DNA of 64,000 nt from Porphyromonas levii DSM 23370. GTDB taxonomy: Bacteria; Bacteroidota; Bacteroidia; Bacteroidales; Porphyromonadaceae. Positions 25,584 to 33,074 of the stretch are shown in pieces; the stretch's first letter is position 1, and each line of letters opens with the position of its first letter. Location: contig NZ_KB904250.1 in assembly GCF_000379925.1 (NCBI RefSeq), positions 20,800 through 84,799 on the forward strand, written 5' to 3'. The notes beneath the pieces were generated by a model. That model was not told the DNA's origin, made no database searches, and was given only the letters and a program-made list of their open reading frames with translations. The position numbers and the translations under genes are program-made.

Positions 25584-26036
25584 ATGATGAGCGACCAACG
25601 CCCTACTGTATTCGATCCCATACGTCAAAAGCGGGTTGCACTCACCCCTGAAGAGCGAGTGCGACAAGCCGTAGTCCACTTTCTACTCACCCAGCTGGGC
25701 TATCCTGCCACGCATCTCGCCAATGAATACACCATTACCGTTGGGAAACTCTCTAGGCGGTGCGATACCATCGTATTCGACGAAGCACTGCAGCCACTCA
25801 TGGTTCTCGAATATAAGGCACCACATATCCCTCTGACCCAAACCGTAATCCAGCAAGCGTGGCAGTACAATAGCGCCCTCGGGGTTCCCTATATCTGTCT
25901 CTCTAATGGCACCACCACGGTCGTGTACCGCATCGGCTATGATGGACTCCAAACCACCCAGCTCCCCTCCATCCCTACCTACCAAGAGCTCTGTATCAGA
26001 CACGAAAGAGATAGCAGTGACGAATCCCATCCGTAG
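25584..26036 (+). CDS. HsdR N-terminal-like PD-(D/E)XK protein
   Basis: 150 residues resembling the N-terminal nuclease region of type I restriction HsdR (HSDR_N_2): LTPEERVRQAVVHFLLTQLGYP, RRCDTIVFDEALQPLMVLEYKAP (Asp and E-Y-K of a PD-(D/E)XK site, about 55-75), IQQAWQYNSALGVPYICLSNG. It lacks the helicase, and no hsdM or hsdS genes are near, so it is not a restriction system. A small stand-alone gene of this kind beside holA is widespread in Bacteroidota. Its role is unknown. Confidence 0.8.
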   Translation: MMSDQRPTVFDPIRQKRVALTPEERVRQAVVHFLLTQLGYPATHLANEYTITVGKLSRRCDTIVFDEALQPLMVLEYKAPHIPLTQTVIQQAWQYNSALGVPYICLSNGTTTVVYRIGYDGLQTTQLPSIPTYQELCIRHERDSSDESHP

Positions 26037-26093
26037 AGCCGTCTCTGCTACGATATAGGAGAGGTAAATTTATCTGTGTATAGCCGATTTGTA

Positions 26094-26128
26094 GTTGGCT
26101 GGAAGCCTCCAATACGCTTTCAGCCAAC
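26094..26128. repeat. 13-bp inverted repeat at the edge of the accessory island
   Basis: GTTGGCTGGAAGC (26094-26106) pairs with GCTTTCAGCCAAC (26116-26128), one mismatch, with a 9-nt loop and no T-run. It lies between the HsdR_N gene and the IS3 remnant and may be a leftover of the insertion or a terminator. Confidence 0.6.
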
Positions 26129-26189
26129 AACTGCACAGAACTTGTAAAGGAAATGTATAGAGCAGTATGGTTACCCAGAGATTATCAAA

Positions 26190-26345
26190 TCAGACAAGCC
26201 GTACAATACACAAGCAAAAAGTGGGTAGAGCTATTAGAGGAAAAGGGTATAAAGATAAGTATGGATGGAAAAGGTCGCCGGATAACACCCGGATAGAGCG
26301 CTTCTGGAGAAGCATCAAACAGGAATGGGGAGTAGTATATACATC
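26190..26345 (+). pseudogene. IS3-family transposase (OrfB) C-terminal remnant
   Basis: Two frames together give QYTSKKWVELLEEKGIKIS, MDGKGRR and then, after a one-base shift near 26280, DNTRIERFWRSIKQEWG. These are the conserved C-terminal integrase-core motifs of IS3 OrfB, including the last catalytic Glu. The N-terminal part, both ends and the rest of the C-terminus are gone. It marks the start of the accessory island and is not functional. Confidence 0.85.
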
Positions 26346-26397
26346 CCACATTTCATTAACAAATTGCCTTTTTTTACTAAACAACAATAAAAAAACA

Positions 26398-26429
26398 TTT
26401 GGACACTATAGCTATTATCGCTACATTTG
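26398..26429 (+). promoter_or_regulatory. Promoter of Cys-peptide copy A
   Basis: TTTG (26398-26401), a 20-bp spacer and TACATTTG (26422-26429) fit the Bacteroidota consensus. Downstream, AAGAGTA and TACTCTT form a 7-bp leader hairpin. The block is related to the one before copy C, so the promoter was duplicated with the gene. Confidence 0.75.
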
Positions 26430-26488
26430 CGAAAAGAGTATGAGAGGTTTTACTCTTTGCTATGTTTAATTTTTTAACTACAACTACG

Positions 26489-26750
26489 ATGAAAAAGATT
26501 ATTTTATCCGCTGTGGCACTTTTCTGCCTTCCTTTTTTTCGCTTTAGCAGATAGCTCTACCGACGCTACAGCTACTCCGTCTACATCTAGCAATCCTCCA
26601 CAGGAAGAACAATCCGAACTTGAGGGCGATGATGATGTCCAAATGCACTGTGTGTGGACATCTTGCGCTGGCACCTTTTGTGACGACACCTTAGCTGATC
26701 CAGAGTTTCTTGACATCTACATGAAGACGTTTGACAATTGCTATGAATAA
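26489..26750 (+). pseudogene. Small exported four-Cys peptide, copy A, frameshifted at a T7 run
   Basis: ATG at 26489 begins MKKIILSAVALFCLPFF, nearly identical to the intact copy C, but the frame closes after 21 codons. Removing one base from the seven-T run (26533-26539) restores a frame ending at 26750 with ALADSSTDATATPS, VQMHCVWTSCAGTFCDD, LADPEFLDIYM and FDNCYE. The Cys spacing C-x4-C-x4-C-x19-C is the same as in copy C. The rest of the gene shows no decay, so this is a very recent inactivation, a homopolymer-switched gene or a sequencing error. Confidence 0.8.
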
Positions 26751-26882
26751 ATTGCCAGGATGGAACCGGGATGGAAAGATTTCTTCTTTTGTCTCATAGC
26801 ATTTGTAGCTTAAGCACTTGGCTATTCCTAAACAATATTTGCTTTACATAACAATATTAAGAGGAAGGAGCAATTTGTTACA

Positions 26883-26912
26883 GGAGAGATCCTCTGAGAT
26901 CTCTCCGTTTTT
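26883..26912 (+). terminator. Terminator after Cys-peptide copy A
   Basis: GGAGAGATC (26883-26891) pairs with GATCTCTCC (26898-26906) around a short loop, followed by GTTTTT. It lies 130 nt beyond the copy A stop, consistent with copy A having been its own transcription unit. Confidence 0.8.
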
Positions 26913-26983
26913 AAGGTTCTCACATGATAAGACAAAGTTATTTCTAATTTATCAAAACTTTACAATTATATTTACTTTAGTAC

Positions 26984-27193
26984 GGGAAAATTATATTGTC
27001 TTTAGTGGTATTTTCTGTCTACCTCTTTTTGCTTTAACCGATGAACATTGACGTAATTGCGACTCGACTATAATTGCTCCAAATAAGTTTCAAACAAAGA
27101 GAAAACTAAAGAGGCAAGATAGTAGTGATAACACCCAAACGCAATGTGTGGGTACTTCGTATTGGCATATCATGCCGCAAAGATTTCGCTAAT
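26984..27193 (+). pseudogene. Decayed third copy of the Cys peptide (copy B)
   Basis: GGAAAATTATATTGTC followed by IFCLPLFALTDEH aligns with the signal-peptide region of copies A and C, with the ATG lost. After a stop and sequence loss, TQTQCVGTSYWHIMPQRF (27133-27190) aligns with the VQMHCV Cys region; the first Cys is kept and later ones are lost. This copy is long dead. It precedes the first GLPGLI gene, as copy C precedes the second. Confidence 0.7.
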
Positions 27194-27269
27194 ATAAGTT
27201 TTGTCAGAGCATTTTGGGATGTATTCTATATTTGTAAATATATACTTATTGACACGTAAATGTAAAAAT

Positions 27270-28085
27270 ATGAACAAATACAAATTATTTATTTTCATTG
27301 TACTTATAGTAGTTGGGCTACCACTTAATGCTCAATCCTATAGAGTAATGTATGAAGAAGAAGAGATTAATTTATTTGATGAAGAGGTCATTAGAGATCT
27401 CTTTATACTCGAGATTTCCAAAAGCGGTATAAGCTCATTCCAAAGCTATTATACTCTTCAAGCAGATTCTATTGGAAGAGCGTGTCGAGATGCAGGCATG
27501 AGTTTGCAAGAAAGAATAGCACAAATGCGGACTGTTCCACCTGGTTCAAGGAATATATTATTTTATAACCCCATGGAAATGAAGTATACCGAACTGGATT
27601 ATGGATATTATTATTTCAAGACAGTCGAGGATATAAAGGCACCTGACTATGCCTTTGAAGATTCCACTAAATTGGTCGTTGGATATACTTCAGAAATGGC
27701 AACAGCGCACCTATATGGTAGAGATTGGGTGATCTATTATACCACTGAAATTCCTCTCCCTTATGGACCATGGAAAATCAATGGGTTGCCAGGGCTGGTA
27801 ACAGAGGCATACTCCATAGATGGCGCCTATAAATTTACGCTGACGGGCTTTGAGGTCTTGGATGAAGATGTAAATATTGAAATCCCTCTAAAGATGCTCA
27901 ATCAGCCAGTTCAAGAAGTAAGCCGAAATGAGCTGATGTGGATTAGGAAACAAATCGCCTGTAAAGACCCTAGACCCATTATCAAGAAATACTCCAAGAA
28001 CTATGACATGAGCGGTATGTACCACAACAAGATAGATAGGATGTATAGAGAGCTATCCAAGCGCTACCAATACATAGAACAATAA
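27270..28085 (+). CDS. GLPGLI family exported protein, copy A
   Basis: I take ATG at 27270 (MNKYKLFIFIVLIVVGLPLNAQ signal peptide), giving 271 residues; the frame also opens at 27201 without coding character. The family hallmark is GPWKINGLPGLVTEAYSIDG near residue 165. Other features are YRVMYEEEEINLFDEEVIRD at the mature N-terminus and MATAHLYGRDWVIYYTTEIPL before the motif. The GLPGLI family is Bacteroidota-specific with no settled function and is often encoded beside TonB-receptor-like proteins. It is the same length as copy B and strongly alike, with identical stretches in the C-terminal half, so the duplication is fairly recent. Confidence 0.85.
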   Translation: MNKYKLFIFIVLIVVGLPLNAQSYRVMYEEEEINLFDEEVIRDLFILEISKSGISSFQSYYTLQADSIGRACRDAGMSLQERIAQMRTVPPGSRNILFYNPMEMKYTELDYGYYYFKTVEDIKAPDYAFEDSTKLVVGYTSEMATAHLYGRDWVIYYTTEIPLPYGPWKINGLPGLVTEAYSIDGAYKFTLTGFEVLDEDVNIEIPLKMLNQPVQEVSRNELMWIRKQIACKDPRPIIKKYSKNYDMSGMYHNKIDRMYRELSKRYQYIEQ

Positions 28086-28163
28086 TTTAATATAGAACAG
28101 ACACATTATTCAAATATTACTCACAAAACAGCGCATTTTATTACTAAATAACATCAAAATATT

Positions 28164-28195
28164 TTTGGATGTTATTACGATTCTCATTACGTTTG
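28164..28195 (+). promoter_or_regulatory. Promoter of the peptide C/GLPGLI-B/receptor operon
   Basis: TTTG (28164-28167), a 20-bp spacer and TACGTTTG (28188-28195) match the consensus with the same 20-bp spacing as the copy A promoter. It is predicted to drive the next three genes as one transcript. Confidence 0.8.
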
Positions 28196-28197
28196 CA

Positions 28198-28242
28198 AAA
28201 GTAAAACATGAGGTTTTTATACCTCTTTGTATGTTTTACTTT
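28198..28242 (+). promoter_or_regulatory. Leader hairpin of the Cys-peptide operon
   Basis: AAAGTAAAACAT (28198-28209) pairs perfectly with ATGTTTTACTTT (28231-28242), and an inner GAGG (28210-28213) pairs with CCTC (28222-28225). It lies a few bases after the predicted start of transcription and 14 nt before the ATG. There is no T-run, so it is more likely a stability or translation-control element than a terminator. Confidence 0.75.
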
Positions 28243-28256
28243 AAGTTTATTTTATC

Positions 28257-28529
28257 ATGAAAAAGATTATCTTATCCGCGGTGGCGCTATTCTGTCTCCC
28301 GCTTTTCTCCTTGGCTGATGAACCTGCCAATGTTATCACAACGACCTCTACTCCTACTCCACCTCAGACGATAGAAGTAGGTTCAGAGACAGAGGATCAA
28401 CAAAATGTTCAAATGCACTGTGTATTTGCAACATGTACTGGTACCGTTTGTTCTGCAAGGTTTTCTGATCCTGAAGTCGCCAATGACTTCATAGAGAAGA
28501 ATGACCATTGCTACGAAGATTACAAATAG
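28257..28529 (+). CDS. Small exported four-cysteine peptide, copy C (intact)
   Basis: 90 residues, no recognised family. The signal peptide MKKIILSAVALFCLPLFSLA is cut near residue 20, then a Thr/Pro-rich acidic linker (about 21-50; TTTSTPTPPQTIEVG) leads to a compact C-terminal segment VQMHCVFATCTGTVCSARF, SDPEVANDFIEKND, HCYEDYK. The four Cys (C-x4-C-x4-C-x19-C) could form two disulfides after export. The same core is kept in copy A, while linker and signal diverge, so the Cys module is the constrained part. It is the first gene of a three-gene unit, 4 nt before GLPGLI-B. It may be a ligand, bacteriocin-like peptide or metal/haem binder; none can be chosen from sequence. Confidence 0.8.
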   Translation: MKKIILSAVALFCLPLFSLADEPANVITTTSTPTPPQTIEVGSETEDQQNVQMHCVFATCTGTVCSARFSDPEVANDFIEKNDHCYEDYK

Positions 28530-28533
28530 CATC

Positions 28534-29349
28534 ATGAAAAGACATATCATGGTTATCCTCTTTGCTTTCGTAGTGATTGCACTACCGCTTAGGGCACAGT
28601 CCTATAGGGCAATGTATGAAGAAGAGGAGGTCAATTTGTTTGATGAAGAGGTCATTAGAGACCTCTTCATACTTAATATTTCCACAAATAGTAACAGCTC
28701 TTTTCAGAGCTATTATACGGTTCAACGGGACTCAATAAGAGTTGCTGCTATAGCTGCTGGATTGAGTTCACAAGAAGTTGTTGCACAGATGCGGACTGTT
28801 CCCCCTGGTTCTAAGAATAGGTTGTACTATAACCCCGTGGAAATGAAGTATACCGAACTAGACTACAACGTATTTTACTTCAAAACTGTAGAGGATATAA
28901 AAGAGGTAAACTACACCTTTGGAGACTCTACTAAATTGGTTGCTGGGTATGCTTCAGAAATGGCAACAGCGCACCTATACGGCAGAGATTGGATAATCTA
29001 TTACACTACCGAAATCCCTCTATCATATGGTCCATGGAAGCTCAATGGCTTGCCAGGGCTGGTAACAGAGGCATACTCCATAGATGGCGCCTATAAATTT
29101 ACGCTGAAGGGCTTTGAGGTATTAGATCAGGAGGTAGATGTTGAAATCCCTCTAAAGATGCTCAATCAACCAGTTCAAGAAGTAAGCCGAGAGGAGCTGA
29201 TGTGGATTAGGAAACTAAATGCCTGTGGGGATCCCAGACCTATTTTCAAGAAATACGATGAGCACTATGACTTAAGTAATATGTACCACGACAAGATAGA
29301 TCGAAGGTATAGAAAGCTATCCAAGCGCTACCAATATATAGAGCAATAA
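28534..29349 (+). CDS. GLPGLI family exported protein, copy B
   Basis: ATG at 28534 gives MKRHIMVILFAFVVIALPLRAQ as signal peptide and 271 residues. The hallmark GPWKLNGLPGLVTEAYSIDG is kept, and the mature start YRAMYEEEEVNLFDEEVIRD mirrors copy A. The two copies differ mostly in the first 90 mature residues and agree closely from MATAHLYGRDW onward, with long runs of identical nucleotides (compare 27806-27846 with 29065-29105). It sits between the Cys peptide and the receptor-like gene with gaps of 4 nt on each side, so the three products probably work together at the outer membrane. Confidence 0.87.
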   Translation: MKRHIMVILFAFVVIALPLRAQSYRAMYEEEEVNLFDEEVIRDLFILNISTNSNSSFQSYYTVQRDSIRVAAIAAGLSSQEVVAQMRTVPPGSKNRLYYNPVEMKYTELDYNVFYFKTVEDIKEVNYTFGDSTKLVAGYASEMATAHLYGRDWIIYYTTEIPLSYGPWKLNGLPGLVTEAYSIDGAYKFTLKGFEVLDQEVDVEIPLKMLNQPVQEVSREELMWIRKLNACGDPRPIFKKYDEHYDLSNMYHDKIDRRYRKLSKRYQYIEQ

Positions 29350-29353
29350 TCGA

Positions 29354-31960
29354 ATGCGTAAATACTTGACCCTATTATTTACCTTACTCTGCTTTTTACT
29401 CTCTGAGTCAAAATCGATTGCTCAGACAGTGATAGAGGGAGAGGTTTTGGAGGGAAATGGAGCCAAAGTGGATGGGGCTATGCTCTTCCTTATAGATCCC
29501 GACACGAATAGGTCGATTAGCACCGCTCAGAGTGATGAAGACGGTCGTTTCACCTTTAAGAGTAAAAGAACAATAGTAGAGGGGAAGAGCCTAGTGGTGA
29601 GGGGATCGCTACTAGGCTACAAACCCTTGAAAGTTACTATCCAATACCAGAGCGGGACAACGCTAAGGTTGGAGATGGAGGCAACCACATTTCAATTGAG
29701 AGAAGTACAGATCAAAGCACCTGCCATCAGAGAGGAGGGCGATACGATAGTATATCGCACCTCTGCATTTGCCCAAAAGCAGGATCTGACACTATCGCAA
29801 GTGATAGAGCGCATGCCTGGCTTGGAGGTCGTAGGAGGGCAAATCAAATACGAGGGTAAGGGCATCAATAAGTTTTACATAGAGGAGATGGATTTACTGG
29901 GGAGACGGTACGCCATCGCCAGCAATAGCCTACGCCCTGATGATGTGGCTGCCGTGGAGGTTTACCGCAATCACGAACCAATACGTATGCTGGAGACGCA
30001 GTCGCTCTCGGATAGAGCAGCACTCAATATCAAACTCACGGAGAAAGCAAAAGGCCGGTGGCTCGCATGGGTTTCGGCAGGCGTAGGGGCTAGCCCATTG
30101 CTCTATGACCTCAATGCCCGAGTGATGAGGTTTAACTCTACCTCACAAGGGATCTATCTCATCAAAGCCAATGACACAGGCAAGGATATGGCTGCTGAGC
30201 TCCGTGCACACGAGCAATCGACAAGCAGGAAGATGACTTTTTCTCTAAGTGATTATACTTCGCCCGACTTCTATAGCAGTATGGGAGAGTCGCTCCAAGG
30301 CTCTCCTATTGGCAATCGACAAAGATTTAACCACTCCTACGTATTCTCTGGTAATCAGCTACTGAAGCTAGGCAATTATCAATTCCTCCGCATCAATGCC
30401 ATCTATAGTGACGAACGCTTCAGCTCCTCCAAGCAAGAGACGATAGGCTACGCTCTACCCGATGGTAATCGGTACACGCTCGAGAGTGAACAGAAGTATC
30501 GATTACGCGAACGCAAAATGGTGCTAGAGGGGGACTATGAATACAATGGTGATGCCTCCTTCTTTAACAACAAGACCAAGGTAGAGCACCAATCTCGCCA
30601 CAGCCAAGACATTATTAATCAAGACAATACCCCCTACCAACAAGATCTATCTCTACCCTACACGAAGGTGGAAAATAGTACGGAGTACCTCTTTAGGGCG
30701 GGTGAAACCTTGGTAAAACTGAGTAATATAGCGAAGTACCTATCTCGAAATCAATCGATAACTATTACTCTACCTCGTAGCCAAAGTATCAAGAGCAAGC
30801 TCTTGGACAATAGCCTTACCATTGGAGCTAATTGGAGGTGGGGCGAGCACCAACTCGACAATACGCTCCAGTGGGATATACAGTACCACAATATCGAAGT
30901 AGAGAGCTCATGGTTGGATGATAACTCTGCTACGCCCTCAAAGTATCTATCCAATAGTATAGGCTGGAGACCACAGTACAATTGGAAGAGCAATAACTGG
31001 CATATAACGGCTGAACTGCCTATCACCTATTACCTATACAGATATCCTCAGGCACATGAGAGCTTTGCAAAGTCAGACTTCTATCTCAGAGGTAGTCGAT
31101 ACTGGGACAATAACCTCAAAGTGAATGCCTCCTATAGCTTTTACCATAATCTCTTGGGAGCGGCGAGCCAATTCCCTGGGCTTAAAGTCATGGACTCGCG
31201 GAGACTGACCGAAAAGCTCCCAAGACCTTACCAAGGCAATACCCACGTAGCCACAGTGAACCTATCCTATTCGGTGCCGATAAGTGGCACTGCGATTACT
31301 GCGGGCAGCAACTTCTCCAAGAATAAAAGGCTCTACACCTCCTCTAGCTCACTACAAGATGGCTTTATTATCTTCAGATCTATTGAGCGTCCTTCATTAT
31401 CCACCAATTGGGGAGCCAACCTCCGTGTAGCCCAGACTTTTTGGCAAGGCAAGATAGACGCTGCTATTAGAGGCTCATACAGTCGCAATTGGTCAGACAT
31501 GTTGGTCCAAGAGCAAATAACAAGTCTAATCTCAGACAGCTATACTAGTGGGCTAGACTTATCATTCCGCTTCACCCCAGACATCAATTTGGACTACTCT
31601 GGATCAATAGTGGGAAGTAACACCAATAGTCAAGGCGGGAGAGTAGAGACACATGCTAGATTACTTAGCCAAATACACAAGGGGAGGCTACTGGTATGGC
31701 TTTCGGACAATTGGTCTGCCACAGCAGCTGCAGAATACCACAATACCCTACAAGGGAATACTAAAGCTAATGCGGAGGCTACCTTCCTCGACCTAGGTGT
31801 AAAGTATCAAAGCAAGAAGATAAAAATCGACCTACTCCTTTCCAATATCACAAATCAAAAAAATTATGAGGTCATCACCATTTCCGAACCTCACACCTAT
31901 AGGACAATTACGCCCCTCAGACCCCTCGAAATACTGCTTACCTTTACACTTTTGAGATAA
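29354..31960 (+). CDS. TonB-dependent-receptor-like outer-membrane protein with CarboxypepD_reg domain
   Basis: 868 residues. A signal peptide (YLTLLFTLLCFLLSESKSIA) is followed by a carboxypeptidase-regulatory-like beta-sandwich (about 25-105; VIEGEVLEGNGAKVDGAMLF, LLGYKPLKVTI) and a plug-like segment (about 125-235; LTLSQVIERMPGLEVVGGQI, FYIEEMDLLGRRYAI, DVAAVEVYRNHEPIRML, ALNIKLTEKAKG). The rest is a beta-barrel typical of the OMP_b-brl family. No classical TonB box is visible. Receptors of this type are commonly paired with GLPGLI proteins. Here it may take up, export or display the Cys peptide; that link is inferred from the operon. Confidence 0.82.
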   Translation: MRKYLTLLFTLLCFLLSESKSIAQTVIEGEVLEGNGAKVDGAMLFLIDPDTNRSISTAQSDEDGRFTFKSKRTIVEGKSLVVRGSLLGYKPLKVTIQYQSGTTLRLEMEATTFQLREVQIKAPAIREEGDTIVYRTSAFAQKQDLTLSQVIERMPGLEVVGGQIKYEGKGINKFYIEEMDLLGRRYAIASNSLRPDDVAAVEVYRNHEPIRMLETQSLSDRAALNIKLTEKAKGRWLAWVSAGVGASPLLYDLNARVMRFNSTSQGIYLIKANDTGKDMAAELRAHEQSTSRKMTFSLSDYTSPDFYSSMGESLQGSPIGNRQRFNHSYVFSGNQLLKLGNYQFLRINAIYSDERFSSSKQETIGYALPDGNRYTLESEQKYRLRERKMVLEGDYEYNGDASFFNNKTKVEHQSRHSQDIINQDNTPYQQDLSLPYTKVENSTEYLFRAGETLVKLSNIAKYLSRNQSITITLPRSQSIKSKLLDNSLTIGANWRWGEHQLDNTLQWDIQYHNIEVESSWLDDNSATPSKYLSNSIGWRPQYNWKSNNWHITAELPITYYLYRYPQAHESFAKSDFYLRGSRYWDNNLKVNASYSFYHNLLGAASQFPGLKVMDSRRLTEKLPRPYQGNTHVATVNLSYSVPISGTAITAGSNFSKNKRLYTSSSSLQDGFIIFRSIERPSLSTNWGANLRVAQTFWQGKIDAAIRGSYSRNWSDMLVQEQITSLISDSYTSGLDLSFRFTPDINLDYSGSIVGSNTNSQGGRVETHARLLSQIHKGRLLVWLSDNWSATAAAEYHNTLQGNTKANAEATFLDLGVKYQSKKIKIDLLLSNITNQKNYEVITISEPHTYRTITPLRPLEILLTFTLLR

Positions 31961-32022
31961 GCATACAAGAAACCTTTTCGACTGAAAAATCAAAGGACTA
32001 CCAATGGCAAACAAGTCCCACA

Positions 32023-32054
32023 ATTGGCTATGTCGAGAAAAATCGGTAACTTTG
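32023..32054 (+). promoter_or_regulatory. Promoter of the starch-synthase-domain gene
   Basis: ATTG (32023-32026), a 20-bp spacer and TAACTTTG (32047-32054). The -7 element is consensus and the -33 differs at one base. Confidence 0.6.
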
Positions 32055-32125
32055 GGGTGTAAAGTGTATAAAAATCAAGACAACGTACACACTACACGCA
32101 GTATTAAATAATAGGAGATGTGAGA

Positions 32126-32986
32126 ATGGTGACAATGAGGAAGAAGAAGGTGGCGAAGAAAAAGGTTCTTTACTTGGCGCAGGAAATCTATCCATACTTG
32201 GAGGATAGTCCTGTGGGGAAGGACTCTAAATTGATTCCTTTGGGCATCTTAGAGCGCGGCAATGATATCCGCACGTTTATGCCCAACTACGGGGTAATCA
32301 ATGAGCGTCGCAACCAGCTTCATGAGGTCATCCGACTATCTGGGGTCAATCTTACAGTCAATGATAAGGTACACCAGCTCATCATCAAGGTAGCTAGCCT
32401 AATGCCACAGAGGATGCAGGTCTACTTCATCGACAATGATGACTTCTTTGGTCGCAAAGGTGTCTTTACCGAAAGCGATGGCACTTACTACCAGGACAAT
32501 GTGGAGCGTGCTGTATTCTTTATCCGTGGTGTATTTGAGACGGTCAAGAAGCTACGCTGGATACCAGATATCATCCATTGCCAAGGTTGGTTTACTGGGC
32601 TAGCGCCATTGTATCTGCGTACTATGCTTAAGGATGACCCTGCGCTCTCTAGAGCCAAGATAGTCTATTCGGCTTACGATACGGCTCCAGAGTTTCCTTT
32701 TGATGACCAGCTCACAGGAGTATTAGGCTATGATAACATCAAGCACCCTCTGCTTGATGGCAACAAACTGGATAGAGAGGCCTTGGTTAAGCTTATTCTA
32801 GAGTATGTAGACGGCATTATCTATTCTGAAGCCAACGCAAGTGATGAGCTCAAGAATGTCATCAAGAACTCGGGGATAAAGGCTCTTAACTTTGAGAGCG
32901 ACGATAAACTGATAGAGACCGTGGCGGACTTTTACACCGATGTGATTGGGCGTGACGAGGAAGAAGATATAGACGAGAACGAGTAA
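32126..32986 (+). CDS. GT5 starch/glycogen synthase catalytic-domain protein, N-terminal domain only
   Basis: About 286 residues. I choose ATG at 32126, 8 nt after AGGAG; a GTG at 32120 is too close to it. The N-terminal Rossmann lobe of glycogen synthase is seen in VLYLAQEIYPYLEDSPVGK, LIPLGILERGNDIRTFMPNYG, VYFIDNDDFFGRKGVF and PDIIHCQGWFTGLAPLYLR. The protein stops near where the second lobe, with the nucleotide-sugar E-x7-E site, would begin, and ends in an acidic tail. Many Bacteroidales carry this short form next to a DUF4270 gene, so it is a family trait and not a local truncation. Catalysis is doubtful. Confidence 0.8.
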   Translation: MVTMRKKKVAKKKVLYLAQEIYPYLEDSPVGKDSKLIPLGILERGNDIRTFMPNYGVINERRNQLHEVIRLSGVNLTVNDKVHQLIIKVASLMPQRMQVYFIDNDDFFGRKGVFTESDGTYYQDNVERAVFFIRGVFETVKKLRWIPDIIHCQGWFTGLAPLYLRTMLKDDPALSRAKIVYSAYDTAPEFPFDDQLTGVLGYDNIKHPLLDGNKLDREALVKLILEYVDGIIYSEANASDELKNVIKNSGIKALNFESDDKLIETVADFYTDVIGRDEEEDIDENE

Positions 32987-33074
32987 GTATTACAGGTGAG
33001 ATAGGATTGGGACAACTATAGAGTGTGGCTGATCCTACCCTAGCCCGATATGTATTGGACGATTATTTGGATAG

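Noticed and set aside
25584..26036. Type I restriction-modification locus
   Set aside because: Only a short HsdR_N-like domain is present; there is no helicase, methylase or specificity gene nearby.
28257..28529. RiPP or lantibiotic precursor
   Set aside because: The peptide has a Sec-type signal and no double-Gly leader, and no modification enzyme or peptidase-ABC gene is adjacent. Disulfide bonding is simpler, though a bacteriocin role stays open.
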